DNA of 56,850 nt from Synechococcus sp. SP2 MAG (GTDB lineage Bacteria; Cyanobacteriota; Cyanobacteriia; PCC-6307; Cyanobiaceae). The stretch spans positions 1 to 56,850 of the forward strand of contig JAVBIX010000017.1 in the NCBI GenBank assembly GCA_030756895.1, in the 5' to 3' direction. Below the pieces are notes generated by a model, which made no database searches, had not been told where the DNA came from, and was given only the letters and a program-made list of their open reading frames with translations. Positions 7,212-16,584 of this stretch are shown here, one piece after another. How positions within the stretch are numbered: position 1 is the first letter of the stretch; each line of letters opens with the position of its first letter. The translations under genes and the position numbers were made by a program.

Positions 7212-8553
7212 GCCCGAAGTCAACGGCGCCAAAATTGGTTTACCGGCGCGTCGTTTGGCCTGGGAGGTGCTGGAGGCCGTTGCTGCGGGTGCCTATGCCG
7301 ATGTGGCCTTAGAGCGGGCCCTTCGTCAAAATCCCCTGTCTCCAGCGGATCGAGGTCTGGCCACTGAGCTTGCCTATGGATGCATTCGCTGGCGTCAATG
7401 GCTTGATGGTTGGTTGGATCGGCTCGGCAAAGTTCCAGCCCATAAACAACCGCCCCGGCTGCGTTGGCTGTTGCATCTCGGCCTCTATCAAGTGCTGCGG
7501 ATGCAGCGCATCCCTGCAGCTGCCGCGGTGGACACCACGGTGGAGCTAGCCAAACGCCACCGGCTCTCCAAGCTGTCTCCCGTAGTGAATGGGGTGCTTC
7601 GCTCGGCCCTACGCGCCAAGGAGGCCGGTGAGACGCTGTCTGTGCCCGACCAACCCGCCGATCGACTGGCGTTGTGCCATTCCCTTCCCGTTTGGCTTGC
7701 TGAGAGTCTGTTGAGCTGGTCTGATCCTGACCAGGCCGAGCGTGTGGCACTCGCCTGTAATCAAGTGCCACCCTTGGATCTGCGCGTGAATCGCTTGTGC
7801 TCCACGCCTGAGGTGGTCGCGGCTGAATTGGCTGAGGCCGGGGTGCCTACGCAGCCGATCGATGGTTGCCCAGATGGATTGCAGGTGCTTGCGCCTGCGG
7901 GAGATTTGCGGCGTTGGCCTGGTTTTGAACAGGGGCATTGGTGCGTGCAGGATCGATCGGCCCAGGGTGTTGCTCCGCTCTTAGCGCCTCAGCCTGGAGA
8001 TCGAATTCTTGATGCTTGCGCTGCTCCTGGTGGAAAGGCAACCCATCTGGCGGAGCTGATGGGGGATGTCGGTGAGATCTGGGCTGTGGATCGCTCCGCT
8101 GGCCGCCTAAAGCGAGTGGCTGCCAACGCAGCTCGCTTGGGATGTGGGTCGATCCATGCGCTGGCAGCGGATGCGGCCGACCTCCTTGCCCAAAAGCCCG
8201 AATGGCGTGGTTTCTTTCAACGCATCCTCCTCGATGTGCCTTGCTCGGGGCTAGGGACTTTGTCCCGGCATCCTGATGCCCGTTGGCGCGTGACCCCTGC
8301 AAAGGTGGAGGAGCTGTTACCGCTGCAAGCGCGATTACTGGAGGCGATGCTGCCCTTGCTCGCTCCTGGTGGGCGCTTGGTGTACGCGACTTGCACGATC
8401 CATCCCGCGGAGAACGGCGCTCAGGTCAACAAGCTTCTTCAGGATCATGCTGACTTTCTCTTGGAGTCTGAGCAGCAGTGCTGGCCTAATCCCGATGGGG
8501 GTGATGGGTTTTACACCGCTGTGATCACCGCACCGATCACCGCACCGGCATAG
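7204..8553 (+). CDS. rsmB: 16S rRNA m5C967 methyltransferase RsmB (Sun)
   Basis: About 449 residues. The N-terminal third is a NusB-like RNA-binding domain (LAWEVLEAVAAGAYADVALE onward). The C-terminal two thirds is the SAM-dependent methylase with DACAAPGGKATHLAE (motif I), LDVPCSGLGTLSRHPDARWR (motif IV, release cysteine) and YATCTIHPAENG (motif VI, catalytic Cys in TC). It methylates C5 of cytosine 967 in 16S rRNA. The GTG at 7204 gives a short overlap with the ATL gene; a TTG at 7192 is also possible. Its 3' end overlaps the convergent penicillin-binding protein gene by 17 bp. Confidence 0.9.
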   Translation: MSEPEVNGAKIGLPARRLAWEVLEAVAAGAYADVALERALRQNPLSPADRGLATELAYGCIRWRQWLDGWLDRLGKVPAHKQPPRLRWLLHLGLYQVLRMQRIPAAAAVDTTVELAKRHRLSKLSPVVNGVLRSALRAKEAGETLSVPDQPADRLALCHSLPVWLAESLLSWSDPDQAERVALACNQVPPLDLRVNRLCSTPEVVAAELAEAGVPTQPIDGCPDGLQVLAPAGDLRRWPGFEQGHWCVQDRSAQGVAPLLAPQPGDRILDACAAPGGKATHLAELMGDVGEIWAVDRSAGRLKRVAANAARLGCGSIHALAADAADLLAQKPEWRGFFQRILLDVPCSGLGTLSRHPDARWRVTPAKVEELLPLQARLLEAMLPLLAPGGRLVYATCTIHPAENGAQVNKLLQDHADFLLESEQQCWPNPDGGDGFYTAVITAPITAPA

Positions 8554-10537
8554 GCCTAAAGAATTCATCCACCGGTGGGCCACCAGACGGGCTCACGTAA
8601 CGGGCTGTGGGTGGATTATCCGTTTCACCAAACAGATCACGATCTGGAGGGGGCCCGTCACCAGGCTTCGGTTTATTGGGGTCGCTCGCTTTCTTTTTGC
8701 CAGGGCGTTGAAGAACCGGGCGCGCAGCTTTGGGTTTGGCTGGAAACTTTTGTACTGGAAATTCAGTCTTAATTTGATTCATGAATTGTTTCCAAGCCCA
8801 CGCCGATTCGCCACTGTTGCTCTTGGTCTCCGCGTTGTTGTCGTGACCAAACCAAACGGCAGTAGTGAGTTGGGGAATGGAGCCGATGAACCAGATATCC
8901 CGTCCACCCTCTGAAGTTCCAGTTTTTCCTGCTACCGGGCGATCATCCAGCTTGGCTGCAATTCCAGTGCCGCCGCTCACCACCCGCTGCAGCATCCAAT
9001 TCATGGTGTCGGCCACATCACTATCCATGGCACGCTTTCCGCGGTCGCCATCCACTCTGCGGCTCCAAAGCACGACGCCTCCAGGACCACGGATCTCTTC
9101 AAAGGCGGTGGGTTTCACGTACACACCGCGATTGGTCACAGCGGAATAGGCAGCTGTCATGTCCAGAACGGTTTGTTCATAGGCACCGATGGCCATTGGG
9201 TAATAACGCCCGAGAGGGCGTTGGTTGCCAATTCCGAGATTGTTGGCCATCGCAATGATCGGGTCAAAGCCCACCTTGTCCTGTAATTGCACTGCAACGG
9301 TGTTGAGCGAATTTTTTAAGGCGTCGGCAAGAGAAATTTTGCCAAAATATTTTTTGCCAAAGTTTTTGGGGCAGTAACCGTTCCAGCAGCGGGGTTTATC
9401 TAAGAAAATATCTTCTGGTTTAACGCCCGCATTAATTGCTGCGCTGTAAGGAAACAGTTTGAAGGTTGAACCTGGGGATCTGAGGGCTTGTGTGGCGCGG
9501 TTGAACTGGCTGGAATAGAAGTTTTTTCCTCCCACCATCACCCGCACTAATCCGGTGCCAGGCGCGATCGAAACGATGACGCCCTCTGTTCCATTCGGTG
9601 CGATTTCACGCACCACCTTCTGAGCTTTGCGTTGCCAATCGAGATTGAGACTGGTGCGAATCTTGAGGCCTCCCACCTCCAGTTGTTCTGGGGTGAGCAA
9701 GGTGGGCAGCTGTTGGGCGACCCAAGTTGTGAAATACGGAGCCGTGCTGTTGTAGTACTTCGGGATGGCTGGTTTGAGAGCCAGTGGGCTATTGCGTGCT
9801 GCTTCCGCTTCGCTCGAGGTAATGAATCCTTCCTGCTCCATGCGGCTGATCACGATGCTGCGCCTTTGCAGGGCGATCTCGGGATTCACCAGCGGCGAAT
9901 ACAGCGATGGTGCGGGGGGCATCCCAGCGATCAGAGCCGCTTCTGGGAGCGTTAACTCCTCCGGTTGCTTAGAGAAATACACCCAGGCCGCATCGGAGAT
10001 GCCATAGGCGCTAGATCCGAGATAGACAAAATTGAGGTATTGCTCGAGGATCTGCCCCTTGCTCAGTTGACGCTCGAGCTTGTAGGCCAGTGCTGCTTCT
10101 TTGAGTTTGCGCGTGACCGTCCGGTCCTGGCTCAAGAACACCGTGCGCGCCAGTTGTTGGGTGATCGTGCTCGCTCCTTCGCGAACAGAGCCCTTCTTCA
10201 AATTCGTAACGACGGCCCGTCCGATTCCCCATAGATCAACGCCTTCATGGGCAAAGAAGCGGCGGTCTTCAGCTGCGATGAAGGATTGCATCACGAGCTG
10301 GGGCATTTGCCCTGGTTTGATCTTCTCCCGGGTCGCTGGCCCGAGTTTTTGGATCACCTTGCCGTTGCTCGACAGGAGCGTGATCGTTCCAGGCCTGTTG
10401 AAAAGATTGATCCCCCTTGCATCAGGCAAGGTTGCATCAATCGCTCGCGTAATGGCGGCCTGCCCAAGCGCAGCACCACTACCAATCGCAACGGCGACGC
10501 CTGCAATCAGGAACCAGTGACGACGGGTGCGATTCAC
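8537..10537 (-). CDS. Class A penicillin-binding protein (PBP1A type)
   Basis: 666 residues. N-terminal membrane anchor at about 8-30. Glycosyltransferase 51 domain with the catalytic Glu90 in AAEDRRFFAHEGVD and REGASTITQQLAR at 119-131. The transpeptidase domain carries STFK (Ser357), SLN at 410-412 and KTG at 538-540. The C-terminal tail from about 600 is low-complexity, rich in Lys and Pro. It polymerises glycan strands and cross-links stem peptides on the periplasmic face. The start lies four bases inside the end of chlG, so the two are probably co-transcribed. Confidence 0.92.
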   Translation of the reverse strand: MNRTRRHWFLIAGVAVAIGSGAALGQAAITRAIDATLPDARGINLFNRPGTITLLSSNGKVIQKLGPATREKIKPGQMPQLVMQSFIAAEDRRFFAHEGVDLWGIGRAVVTNLKKGSVREGASTITQQLARTVFLSQDRTVTRKLKEAALAYKLERQLSKGQILEQYLNFVYLGSSAYGISDAAWVYFSKQPEELTLPEAALIAGMPPAPSLYSPLVNPEIALQRRSIVISRMEQEGFITSSEAEAARNSPLALKPAIPKYYNSTAPYFTTWVAQQLPTLLTPEQLEVGGLKIRTSLNLDWQRKAQKVVREIAPNGTEGVIVSIAPGTGLVRVMVGGKNFYSSQFNRATQALRSPGSTFKLFPYSAAINAGVKPEDIFLDKPRCWNGYCPKNFGKKYFGKISLADALKNSLNTVAVQLQDKVGFDPIIAMANNLGIGNQRPLGRYYPMAIGAYEQTVLDMTAAYSAVTNRGVYVKPTAFEEIRGPGGVVLWSRRVDGDRGKRAMDSDVADTMNWMLQRVVSGGTGIAAKLDDRPVAGKTGTSEGGRDIWFIGSIPQLTTAVWFGHDNNAETKSNSGESAWAWKQFMNQIKTEFPVQKFPAKPKAARPVLQRPGKKKASDPNKPKPGDGPPPDRDLFGETDNPPTARYVSPSGGPPVDEFFRPMPVR

Positions 10538-11487
10538 ATTCCCTGCGTCAGGGGGCTATGGCCGATCGCCAGGGCTGTGACCAGCATTCCCAGCACAAGA
10601 AAGGGCTGGGCACTGGCTTGATATTTCACGTCGAATTCCACTGGATCACGAAGCAGCCAGATGTCTTGAAAAGTGATCTGAGGCACGATCAACAACACCA
10701 GTAAGACGGCTGCGAAATGCTGCCCGATTGCGATCAGAACCGCAACCATCAGGAGTTGGAAGAGGTCGATCATCCCAGCGCTGATCCAGCTTGCGGGCCC
10801 AATTCCAAATGCAACAGGGAGTGACTGAAGCCCGAGGGCGCGATCACCTTCCACACTTTTGAAGTCGTTGACCACGGCAATGCCCAAGCCAGCAAGGCTG
10901 TAAGCAAGCGTGAGCAGCGCCGTAGCCCAGGTGAGTTGACCGAAGAGGGCCTGACCTGCCCACCAGGGCAGAGCGATGTAACTGGCCCCAAGGGCGTAAT
11001 TGCCCAACCAGCCATTCTGTTTCAGCTTGAGGGGAGGAGCTGAATAGATGAAGCTCACGAAGGAGCCGCCAAGGGCGAGCAGAAACAGCACAGGAGTGCT
11101 GTGCCCAGCCCAAACATCCAAACCCCAAGACGCCGCTAAGCCAGCGATCAGCAGGACCCAGATTTGAACTTTGACTTGCCCGAGACTGATTGCACCTGAA
11201 GGGATCGGCCGGTACGGCTCGTTGATCGCATCGATCTCACGGTCGTAGTAGTCGTTGATGGTTTGGGTGTAGCCGGCGAGCAGAGGGCCACTCATCACCA
11301 TGCAGACCAGCGCAGCCGCAACATGGTCAAGACGCCATTCGTAATTCCCGCTTGCCGCGGCACCACACACCACTCCCCAAATCAGGGGAATCCAGGTGAC
11401 TGGTTTCATCAGCTGCAAGCGCAGCTTCCAAATATTGGAGGTGCCACTGGCACCTTTCATTCCGAGCAGCTGACGGGCGTCACTCAC
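10534..11487 (-). CDS. chlG: Chlorophyll synthase ChlG
   Basis: 317 residues starting at GTG 11487. UbiA-family polyprenyltransferase with about eight or nine membrane helices. The first Asp-rich motif NDYYDREIDAINEPYRPIPS at about 78-97 is the ChlG form, and a second motif lies around VVNDFKSVEGDRALGLQSLP. It esterifies chlorophyllide with geranylgeranyl or phytyl diphosphate in the thylakoid membrane, the last step of chlorophyll synthesis. petP lies 11 bp upstream in the same direction and the penicillin-binding protein overlaps its 3' end. Confidence 0.93.
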   Translation of the reverse strand: MSDARQLLGMKGASGTSNIWKLRLQLMKPVTWIPLIWGVVCGAAASGNYEWRLDHVAAALVCMVMSGPLLAGYTQTINDYYDREIDAINEPYRPIPSGAISLGQVKVQIWVLLIAGLAASWGLDVWAGHSTPVLFLLALGGSFVSFIYSAPPLKLKQNGWLGNYALGASYIALPWWAGQALFGQLTWATALLTLAYSLAGLGIAVVNDFKSVEGDRALGLQSLPVAFGIGPASWISAGMIDLFQLLMVAVLIAIGQHFAAVLLVLLIVPQITFQDIWLLRDPVEFDVKYQASAQPFLVLGMLVTALAIGHSPLTQGM

Positions 11488-11498
11488 TAGATCAATCC

Positions 11499-11720
11499 TC
11501 AGCCGGGAGCGATTTCGTCTTCGAAGAACCAGCTGGTTGAGCCATCACTGAGCTGAACGACCACGCCGATTCCCTTTCCGTCAACAGTGCGGAAATCAAC
11601 CACGGTTCCGGAGGAGTCTTTCTTGAGGAGTTCCACCAGTGCACCGGGAATGCGATCGCGGACTCGGGTGACCCGGACCTTCGAGCCGATGTCGATCGTG
11701 ACTGACGTCTGCTGTGACAT
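11499..11720 (-). CDS. petP: PetP-like cytochrome b6f subunit (DUF2862)
   Basis: 73 residues with an SH3-like beta pattern: [16 protein letters not shown] near the start, a linker, and [19 protein letters not shown] at the end. The final WFFEDE motif and the size match the cyanobacterial DUF2862/PetP family. In Synechocystis that protein is a peripheral cytoplasmic-side subunit of the cytochrome b6f complex. It is 11 bp upstream of chlG, so it is likely co-transcribed with it, and diverges from hisF across 54 bp. The family assignment rests on motif recall, not on an alignment. Confidence 0.72.
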   Translation of the reverse strand: MSQQTSVTIDIGSKVRVTRVRDRIPGALVELLKKDSSGTVVDFRTVDGKGIGVVVQLSDGSTSWFFEDEIAPG

Positions 11721-11774
11721 GGCCTGCCAGGCTTGAGAAGTGGCCGCAACACTAACAGCCTCTTTTCAACTGAC

Positions 11775-12566
11775 ATGGTCGCTCTTCGTTTGATTCCCTG
11801 CCTCGATGTGGCCAAGGGCCGGGTGGTAAAAGGTGTCAATTTTGTGGGCCTGCGTGACGCAGGCGATCCGGTGGAATTGGCCTGTCGCTACAGCGAGGCC
11901 GGAGCTGATGAACTGGTGTTTCTCGATATTGCTGCCAGCCATGAGGGACGCGCCACACTGGTGGATCTCGTGCGTCGCACGGCTGAGAGTGTGACGATCC
12001 CGTTCACCGTGGGTGGCGGCATCGCTTCCGTGGAAGGCATCACTGAGCTGCTGCGTGCCGGTGCCGACAAGGTGAGCCTGAATTCGTCGGCTGTTCGTCG
12101 CCCTGAACTGGTATCCGAGGGGGCTGAGCGTTTTGGTTGTCAGTGCATTGTTGTTGCGATTGATGCGAGGCGTCGATCGAGCGGTGGCTGGGATGTCTAT
12201 GTGAAAGGCGGCCGCGAAAACACTGGATTAGATGCGGTGGACTGGGCGCGTCGGGTTGCGGCCCTTGGTGCAGGAGAAATTTTGCTCACGTCGATGGATG
12301 GCGATGGAACCCAAGCGGGTTACGACTTGGCGCTGACGCGTGCGGTGGCCCAGGCCGTTGACGTTCCGGTGATTGCATCGGGTGGGGCCGGTTGCATGGA
12401 TCACATCGCTGCAGCCCTCGATTCCGGGCCAGAGGGTGGTCAGGCATCGGCTGCCTTGCTGGCTTCACTCCTCCATGACGGAGTTCTGAGCGTTGAACAA
12501 ATCAAACTGGATTTGCAGGAACGCGGTTTGCTGATCAGGCCCTTGGAGCCCGAGATTGCGTCTTAA
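11775..12566 (+). CDS. hisF: Imidazole glycerol phosphate synthase subunit HisF
   Basis: 263 residues from ATG 11775, chosen because [20 protein letters not shown] is the canonical N-terminus. It is a TIM barrel with the two half-barrel phosphate sites (VGGGIAS and ASGGAG) and catalytic Asp in CLDV and in TSMDGDGT. HisF is the cyclase that uses ammonia from HisH to make imidazole glycerol phosphate and AICAR in histidine synthesis. hisH is not adjacent. Length is slightly above the usual 250-256. Confidence 0.95.
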   Translation: MVALRLIPCLDVAKGRVVKGVNFVGLRDAGDPVELACRYSEAGADELVFLDIAASHEGRATLVDLVRRTAESVTIPFTVGGGIASVEGITELLRAGADKVSLNSSAVRRPELVSEGAERFGCQCIVVAIDARRRSSGGWDVYVKGGRENTGLDAVDWARRVAALGAGEILLTSMDGDGTQAGYDLALTRAVAQAVDVPVIASGGAGCMDHIAAALDSGPEGGQASAALLASLLHDGVLSVEQIKLDLQERGLLIRPLEPEIAS

Positions 12567-12613
12567 ATTGAGAAGACTTAAAAGATCAGTTTTTGACAGG
12601 AGTTCTGCCATTT

Positions 12614-12814
12614 GTGACGCGTCAGCAGGCCTTGCCTGTGGGAATCGTGTTGGTGGTGGTGGTGATTGCTTTGCTGGCCTGGGCACTGCAATTGATGCAG
12701 TCGGCGATCGACCAACAGGAATTTTCGTTGATGCTCGCGGGCTGTTTGGTGTGTTCAGCCGCCGTTGGTTTGGCCACGGTGATGGTGATGACTTTTAACG
12801 GATTGCTTCTTTGA
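12614..12814 (+). CDS. Small two-helix membrane protein before menG
   Basis: 66 residues from GTG 12614; a TTG at 12593 would add seven residues. Two hydrophobic segments (LPVGIVLVVVVIALLAWALQ and SLMLAGCLVCSAAVGLATVM) with a short acidic turn. It sits 47 bp after hisF and seven bases before menG, so it is likely part of the same transcript. It may belong to the small cyanobacterial DUF3188 group, but I could not verify this. The function is unknown. Confidence 0.5.
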   Translation: MTRQQALPVGIVLVVVVIALLAWALQLMQSAIDQQEFSLMLAGCLVCSAAVGLATVMVMTFNGLLL

Positions 12815-12821
12815 GCTGCTT

Positions 12822-13523
12822 GTGAAACCTCGTGATCCTGCTGCGGTGGAGGCGTTGTTTAACGCCGTTGCTCCCCGTTATGACCGCCTGAATGATCTGC
12901 TGAGTTTGGGGCTGCACAGACAGTGGAAGCGTCAACTCCTGTCTTGGCTGAGTCCGCAACCGCGTGAGCGTTGGCTAGATCTGTGTTGTGGAACGGGTGA
13001 TCTCGCTCTTGCTTTGGCAAGAAAGTTGAGACCGGACGGTTCGGTTTTGGGGCTTGATGCTGCAGCGGCGCCCCTCACCCTGGCTGCGCAGCGAGCGGGA
13101 CGTGAGCCTTGGCTGCCGGTGCAATGGATCCAAGCGGATGCCCTTGAAACCGGGTTGCCAGATCAAGACTTCGATGGGGTGGTGATGGCCTACGGCTTAC
13201 GCAACCTGGCGGACCCGTTCTTGGGGTTCAAGGAGATGGCAAGGGTGCTGAAGCCTGGTGGGCGAGCCGCTGTTTTGGACTTCAATCGGTTGCCAGAAGG
13301 CAGTGCAGCGGCAGCATTTCAGCGGACCTATCTGCGCCGTGTTGTGGTTCCTGTTGCTGCTGGCATGGGGCTTGCCGATCAATACGCCTACCTAGAAACG
13401 AGCGTGGAGCAATTCCTGACTGGAACGGAGCAGGAGCGTCAGGCTGTTGCTGCTGGGTTTACAGCCGCACAGCATCGACGATTGGTCGGCGGACAGATGG
13501 GTGTGCTGCTGCTCATTCGTTAA
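12822..13523 (+). CDS. menG: Demethylphylloquinone methyltransferase MenG (UbiE family)
   Basis: 233 residues from GTG 12822. Class I SAM methyltransferase with LDLCCGTGDLALALA (motif I), VMAYGLRNLADP (UbiE signature) and VLKPGGRAAVLDFNRLP (motif III). The N-terminal FNAVAPRYDRLNDLLSLGLH is typical of UbiE/MenG. In cyanobacteria the enzyme methylates demethylphylloquinone, the last step in making the photosystem I quinone. A ubiquinone role is unlikely in this lineage. Confidence 0.88.
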   Translation: MKPRDPAAVEALFNAVAPRYDRLNDLLSLGLHRQWKRQLLSWLSPQPRERWLDLCCGTGDLALALARKLRPDGSVLGLDAAAAPLTLAAQRAGREPWLPVQWIQADALETGLPDQDFDGVVMAYGLRNLADPFLGFKEMARVLKPGGRAAVLDFNRLPEGSAAAAFQRTYLRRVVVPVAAGMGLADQYAYLETSVEQFLTGTEQERQAVAAGFTAAQHRRLVGGQMGVLLLIR

Positions 13524-13607
13524 GGATGGTTGAGGCCTGTTGTCATCCTTGCGACGCGATCCCAAAAAGGGATTAGGAAGAAAACATTAAGAAACGGAGG
13601 TATCCGT

Positions 13608-13967
13608 TTGGCCTTCCCGCTCCCGTCTTTGCTCGCTTCGATTGAAGATCTTTTGGTGGAGGTGGCATGCCAAGACGGAATGATCCTTGTCACGGAGTCT
13701 CAAACAGCTAACTTTTTGCCGATCGCTCAAGTGAACCCTGTGCTTGACAGGCTGCGATCGAGACCGCGAGGTGCGGAGGTGGCAGACAAGCTCAGCCTGT
13801 CTTTGCTGAAGTCCCAGGGGAAACAGTCGAGCAAACCTGTGCTCGTCGTTCAGGGAAGCGGACGCTTTTGGTTGGGGATCATTAGCCCCAGCGTGTCTCG
13901 CTCTCGCTCTCGTTCGCGTCAACAGCACGCTGTGGCTCATCTGGACCGCTGTTTTGCGAAGGGATAA
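13608..13967 (+). CDS. Unknown soluble protein with strong ribosome site
   Basis: 119 residues from TTG 13608. I prefer this start because GGAGG lies at 13596-13600, seven bases upstream; a TTG at 13530 in the same frame has no such site. The N-terminal half (FPLPSLLASIEDLLVEVACQ) is helical, the middle is beta-like, and the C-terminus carries an Arg/Ser run (SRSRSRSRQ) that could bind nucleic acid. I recognise no family. It lies downstream of menG. An open frame on the opposite strand is Arg/Gln-rich and looks like a shadow. Confidence 0.5.
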   Translation: MAFPLPSLLASIEDLLVEVACQDGMILVTESQTANFLPIAQVNPVLDRLRSRPRGAEVADKLSLSLLKSQGKQSSKPVLVVQGSGRFWLGIISPSVSRSRSRSRQQHAVAHLDRCFAKG

Positions 13968-14152
13968 GACCAGGCGTTGCCGTCTTTTCTCGTGATTGAA
14001 AAACTTTATTGGAGCAAGATTTGATCTGTGCTGCAATTTTTGATTTGAGTGAATCTGAATGGATTTAATTTAGATTTTTTTATTTGCTTAGATCCTTAAT
14101 TCTTATTGCCTTGCTGATGCCTGCTAGATATTTATTGCTTGCTTGTTATTGA

Positions 14153-14665
14153 TTGAAAGGGCCTTCCACGCTGGCTTTGTTTGTGGCTGTTGTCGGCAGT
14201 GGCTTGGTTGGCATGCTGGTTTGTGCGGGTCTCTTCTACACCAATGCTAGGCGTACAATTTCTGCCTCTAGTGAGATGCATAGCTCCCTTTTTCAGTCCA
14301 GGGAGAAGGCTGAAATGCGGCAAAATGAATGGATCTCCCTCGGCGGTATTTATGTGGTGGAAACGCTTACGATGATTTGGCGTATGGTACCGGTGACCGC
14401 ACTCGAAAAAAAGAAATTAAAGACTCAGAATGATCAAGCTATGAGGCTAAAGGTAGAGACCGAATATAGTGTTTGCCTTGATAGGGTTGAAACAGATCTG
14501 GCTAAGAAACTGTGTTCGTTTGGTCCCCATAAAGTGATTGCTGCTAATGACGTTGTGATCCCCCAGAAAAAGACTATTGAGGATCAGATAGTGAAAAAAC
14601 TGACAATCAGCGTCGAGAATGCACGGATGATCAAGAGTTGCGGTCTTTTGAATGTATTGAAGTAG
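14153..14665 (+). CDS. Membrane-anchored protein of unknown function
   Basis: 170 residues from TTG 14153; an in-frame ATG at 14213 is the alternative. One N-terminal membrane helix (LALFVAVVGSGLVGMLVCAG), then a polar, Lys-rich domain with three cysteines, likely outside the cytoplasm. The flanking DNA (13968-14152) is strongly AT-rich and codon use differs from menG upstream, which suggests an accessory gene. No family recognised, no operon partners. Confidence 0.45.
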   Translation: MKGPSTLALFVAVVGSGLVGMLVCAGLFYTNARRTISASSEMHSSLFQSREKAEMRQNEWISLGGIYVVETLTMIWRMVPVTALEKKKLKTQNDQAMRLKVETEYSVCLDRVETDLAKKLCSFGPHKVIAANDVVIPQKKTIEDQIVKKLTISVENARMIKSCGLLNVLK

Positions 14666-14876
14666 ATGTGGCGCGGGATGCAGTTGTGAGCCGCTCAGGT
14701 GACGACGATGTGATGCCAATCAAGGTCTTTCAGCAGTTTCGCTATTGAGGGCCTGCGAGTCCCTCTCTGGTTGCGGCTGCGTCTCTGAGCAAGTTTTGCA
14801 AGCTGTAACGCCTCTGATATGAACGCTTCTGGCCGCAGCACGCGAGCAGTAGATTTGTACTGATCGCGCCCTTGGA

Positions 14877-15128
14877 ATGGGAGGGGAGGGATGGCTCACC
14901 GATCCAGATGGCTACTGGGTCAAAAGGTTCCACCGCGATCAGGCGTCGTGGTCTGGGTGTCGTCGGGTCTTCGTGGATGAGGGCAGAGGCATGCCAAATG
15001 GTGAACCAGCGCTGTTGAAGCGACGGCAACACTTGCGCCGTGATCAGGCAGAGCAGCTTTGGAAGGCTTTGCGACGGCAGGGGTGGAGGCAAACGGACCC
15101 TGTGTGGGGCCCCAGCTGCGAACCATAA
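14877..15128 (+). CDS. DUF1651-like small protein
   Basis: 83 residues beginning MGGEGWLTDPDGYWVKRFHRDQ and ending with LWKALRRQGWRQTDPVWG. The GWL..PDGYWVKRFHRD opening and the closing GWR..DP.WG match what I recall of DUF1651, a family largely limited to marine Synechococcus and Prochlorococcus, of unknown function. Basic and aromatic-rich, no membrane segment. A hairpin at 15132-15155 begins four bases after its stop codon. Confidence 0.6.
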   Translation: MGGEGWLTDPDGYWVKRFHRDQASWSGCRRVFVDEGRGMPNGEPALLKRRQHLRRDQAEQLWKALRRQGWRQTDPVWGPSCEP

Positions 15129-15155
15129 AAATGAGAGGGCTCTCAACCCCTCTCA
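15127..15155 (-). terminator. Hairpin plus T-run on minus strand
   Basis: An eight-base-pair perfect stem (TGAGAGGG at 15132-15139 with CCCTCTCA at 15148-15155) and an eight-base loop. On the minus strand it is followed directly by five Ts (15131-15127), the form of a Rho-independent terminator. No convincing minus-strand gene ends there. On the plus strand it may also weakly end the DUF1651-like gene, but the plus-strand flank has no T-run. Confidence 0.55.
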
Positions 15156-15419
15156 GCGCGTCTTGCTTTCGCTCTTTCACTTTGGCTTTTTCTTCAGCGG
15201 AGGTATGACGAAATCGTGAGCAAGTCGCGACCAAATCCGCCTGAGGTATGAGCGTGCTTCTCTGTTCAGGCCAGAAGCCTGTGCTCGACTAGCCTTTAGC
15301 TCCACAAGTTAACGGCTTTGCTCGCCCTAATCGCCATCGTCGGATGTGCGTTCAAAGGCCTGCAGTAGCGCTGAACTCCGTGAGCAAGTCCAACCGTTCC
15401 CTCTAGGCCCCTGCTCGGT

Positions 15420-16313
15420 ATGCACTTCCAGGACATCATCAGCACGCTGAATCGCTTTTGGGGAGAGCAGGGCTGTGTGTTGTTGCAGCCCTACGACACA
15501 GAAAAGGGTGCTGGAACGATGAGCCCGCATACGGTGCTGCGGGCGATTGGACCAGAGCCGTGGGCGGTTGCTTATCCAGAGCCCTGCCGGCGTCCCACCG
15601 ATGGTCGCTACGGCGATAACCCCAATCGGGCGCAGCACTACTTCCAATACCAAGTGCTGATTAAGCCCTCTCCCGATGGCATCCAAGAAACCTATCTGGC
15701 ATCCCTTGCTGCCCTAGGAATTTGCGCTGCAGATCACGATATTCGTTTTGTAGAGGACAACTGGGAGTCGCCAACCCTTGGTGCTTGGGGTGTGGGTTGG
15801 GAGGTGTGGTTAGACGGTATGGAGGTCACCCAGTTCACCTACTTCCAGCAGTGTGGTGGTATCGACTGCAAACCTGTATCGATTGAGATTACCTACGGGT
15901 TAGAGCGGTTGGCGATGTACTTGCAGGATGTGGAAAGCATCTGGGATTTGAGCTGGAACGCTGATCGCAGCTATGGAGATATTTGGCTTCCTTTTGAGAA
16001 GGGGCAATGTCAATTTAATTTCGAAGCATCCAATCCTGATCGACTTAAACAGCTCTTTGCTATTTACGAGGCAGAGGCCGCTGATCTGATTGAACAACAC
16101 TTACCAGCTCCTGCTCTCGACTTTGTTTTGAAGTGCAGCCACACGTTCAATCTGTTAGAGGCACGTGGTGTGATTTCAGTAACAGAACGTACTGCCACGA
16201 TTGGACGGATTCGCAATCTGGCCCGCAAAGTAGCTGAGGCTTGGTTAGCTGAACGGGAGGCTCTCGGCTTTCCTCTGCTGAAGCCAACTGCTGTAGCGGT
16301 TGCCGATCATTGA
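15420..16313 (+). CDS. glyQ: Glycyl-tRNA synthetase alpha subunit GlyQ
   Basis: 297 residues, full length for the bacterial alpha2-beta2 class. The N-terminus [19 protein letters not shown] and the class II motifs ([61 protein letters not shown]) are all present. It forms the aminoacylation core of glycyl-tRNA synthetase with GlyS, which is not in the window. A short palindromic hairpin (AAGCCTTTGAGGCTT, 16381-16395) lies about 70 bp downstream and may reduce read-through. Confidence 0.95.
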   Translation: MHFQDIISTLNRFWGEQGCVLLQPYDTEKGAGTMSPHTVLRAIGPEPWAVAYPEPCRRPTDGRYGDNPNRAQHYFQYQVLIKPSPDGIQETYLASLAALGICAADHDIRFVEDNWESPTLGAWGVGWEVWLDGMEVTQFTYFQQCGGIDCKPVSIEITYGLERLAMYLQDVESIWDLSWNADRSYGDIWLPFEKGQCQFNFEASNPDRLKQLFAIYEAEAADLIEQHLPAPALDFVLKCSHTFNLLEARGVISVTERTATIGRIRNLARKVAEAWLAEREALGFPLLKPTAVAVADH

Positions 16314-16584
16314 GACTCTGATTCATCTCTAAAGTTATGCTTATTTGATATCATAGTGAATGCTTTGTGCATCAGTATTGAAGCCTTTGAGGCTTGATCT
16401 ATTGTTTTATCTGTCGACGCTCCATGGCTTGAATATGTTCAAGGTTCTGTTGGCCTTGATTTAGTTTTTGTCTTGCTAATTCTGATTTGAATTAGAAGAA
16501 ATTGTTTAATGATGCGTTTGCATCCATCGTTTCTCTTTCCAGTTTTAAGGGGAATGCTTCAACCAGTTCGATGCTCCTGCGTTG

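Noticed and set aside
13587-14036. 149-codon minus-strand open frame opposite the gene at 13608
   Set aside because: Arg/Gln/His-rich shadow. The plus-strand frame has a good ribosome site and normal composition.
14742-15146. 134-codon minus-strand open frame opposite the DUF1651-like gene
   Set aside because: Pro/Arg/Leu-rich with no domain pattern, and the plus-strand gene has a recognisable motif.
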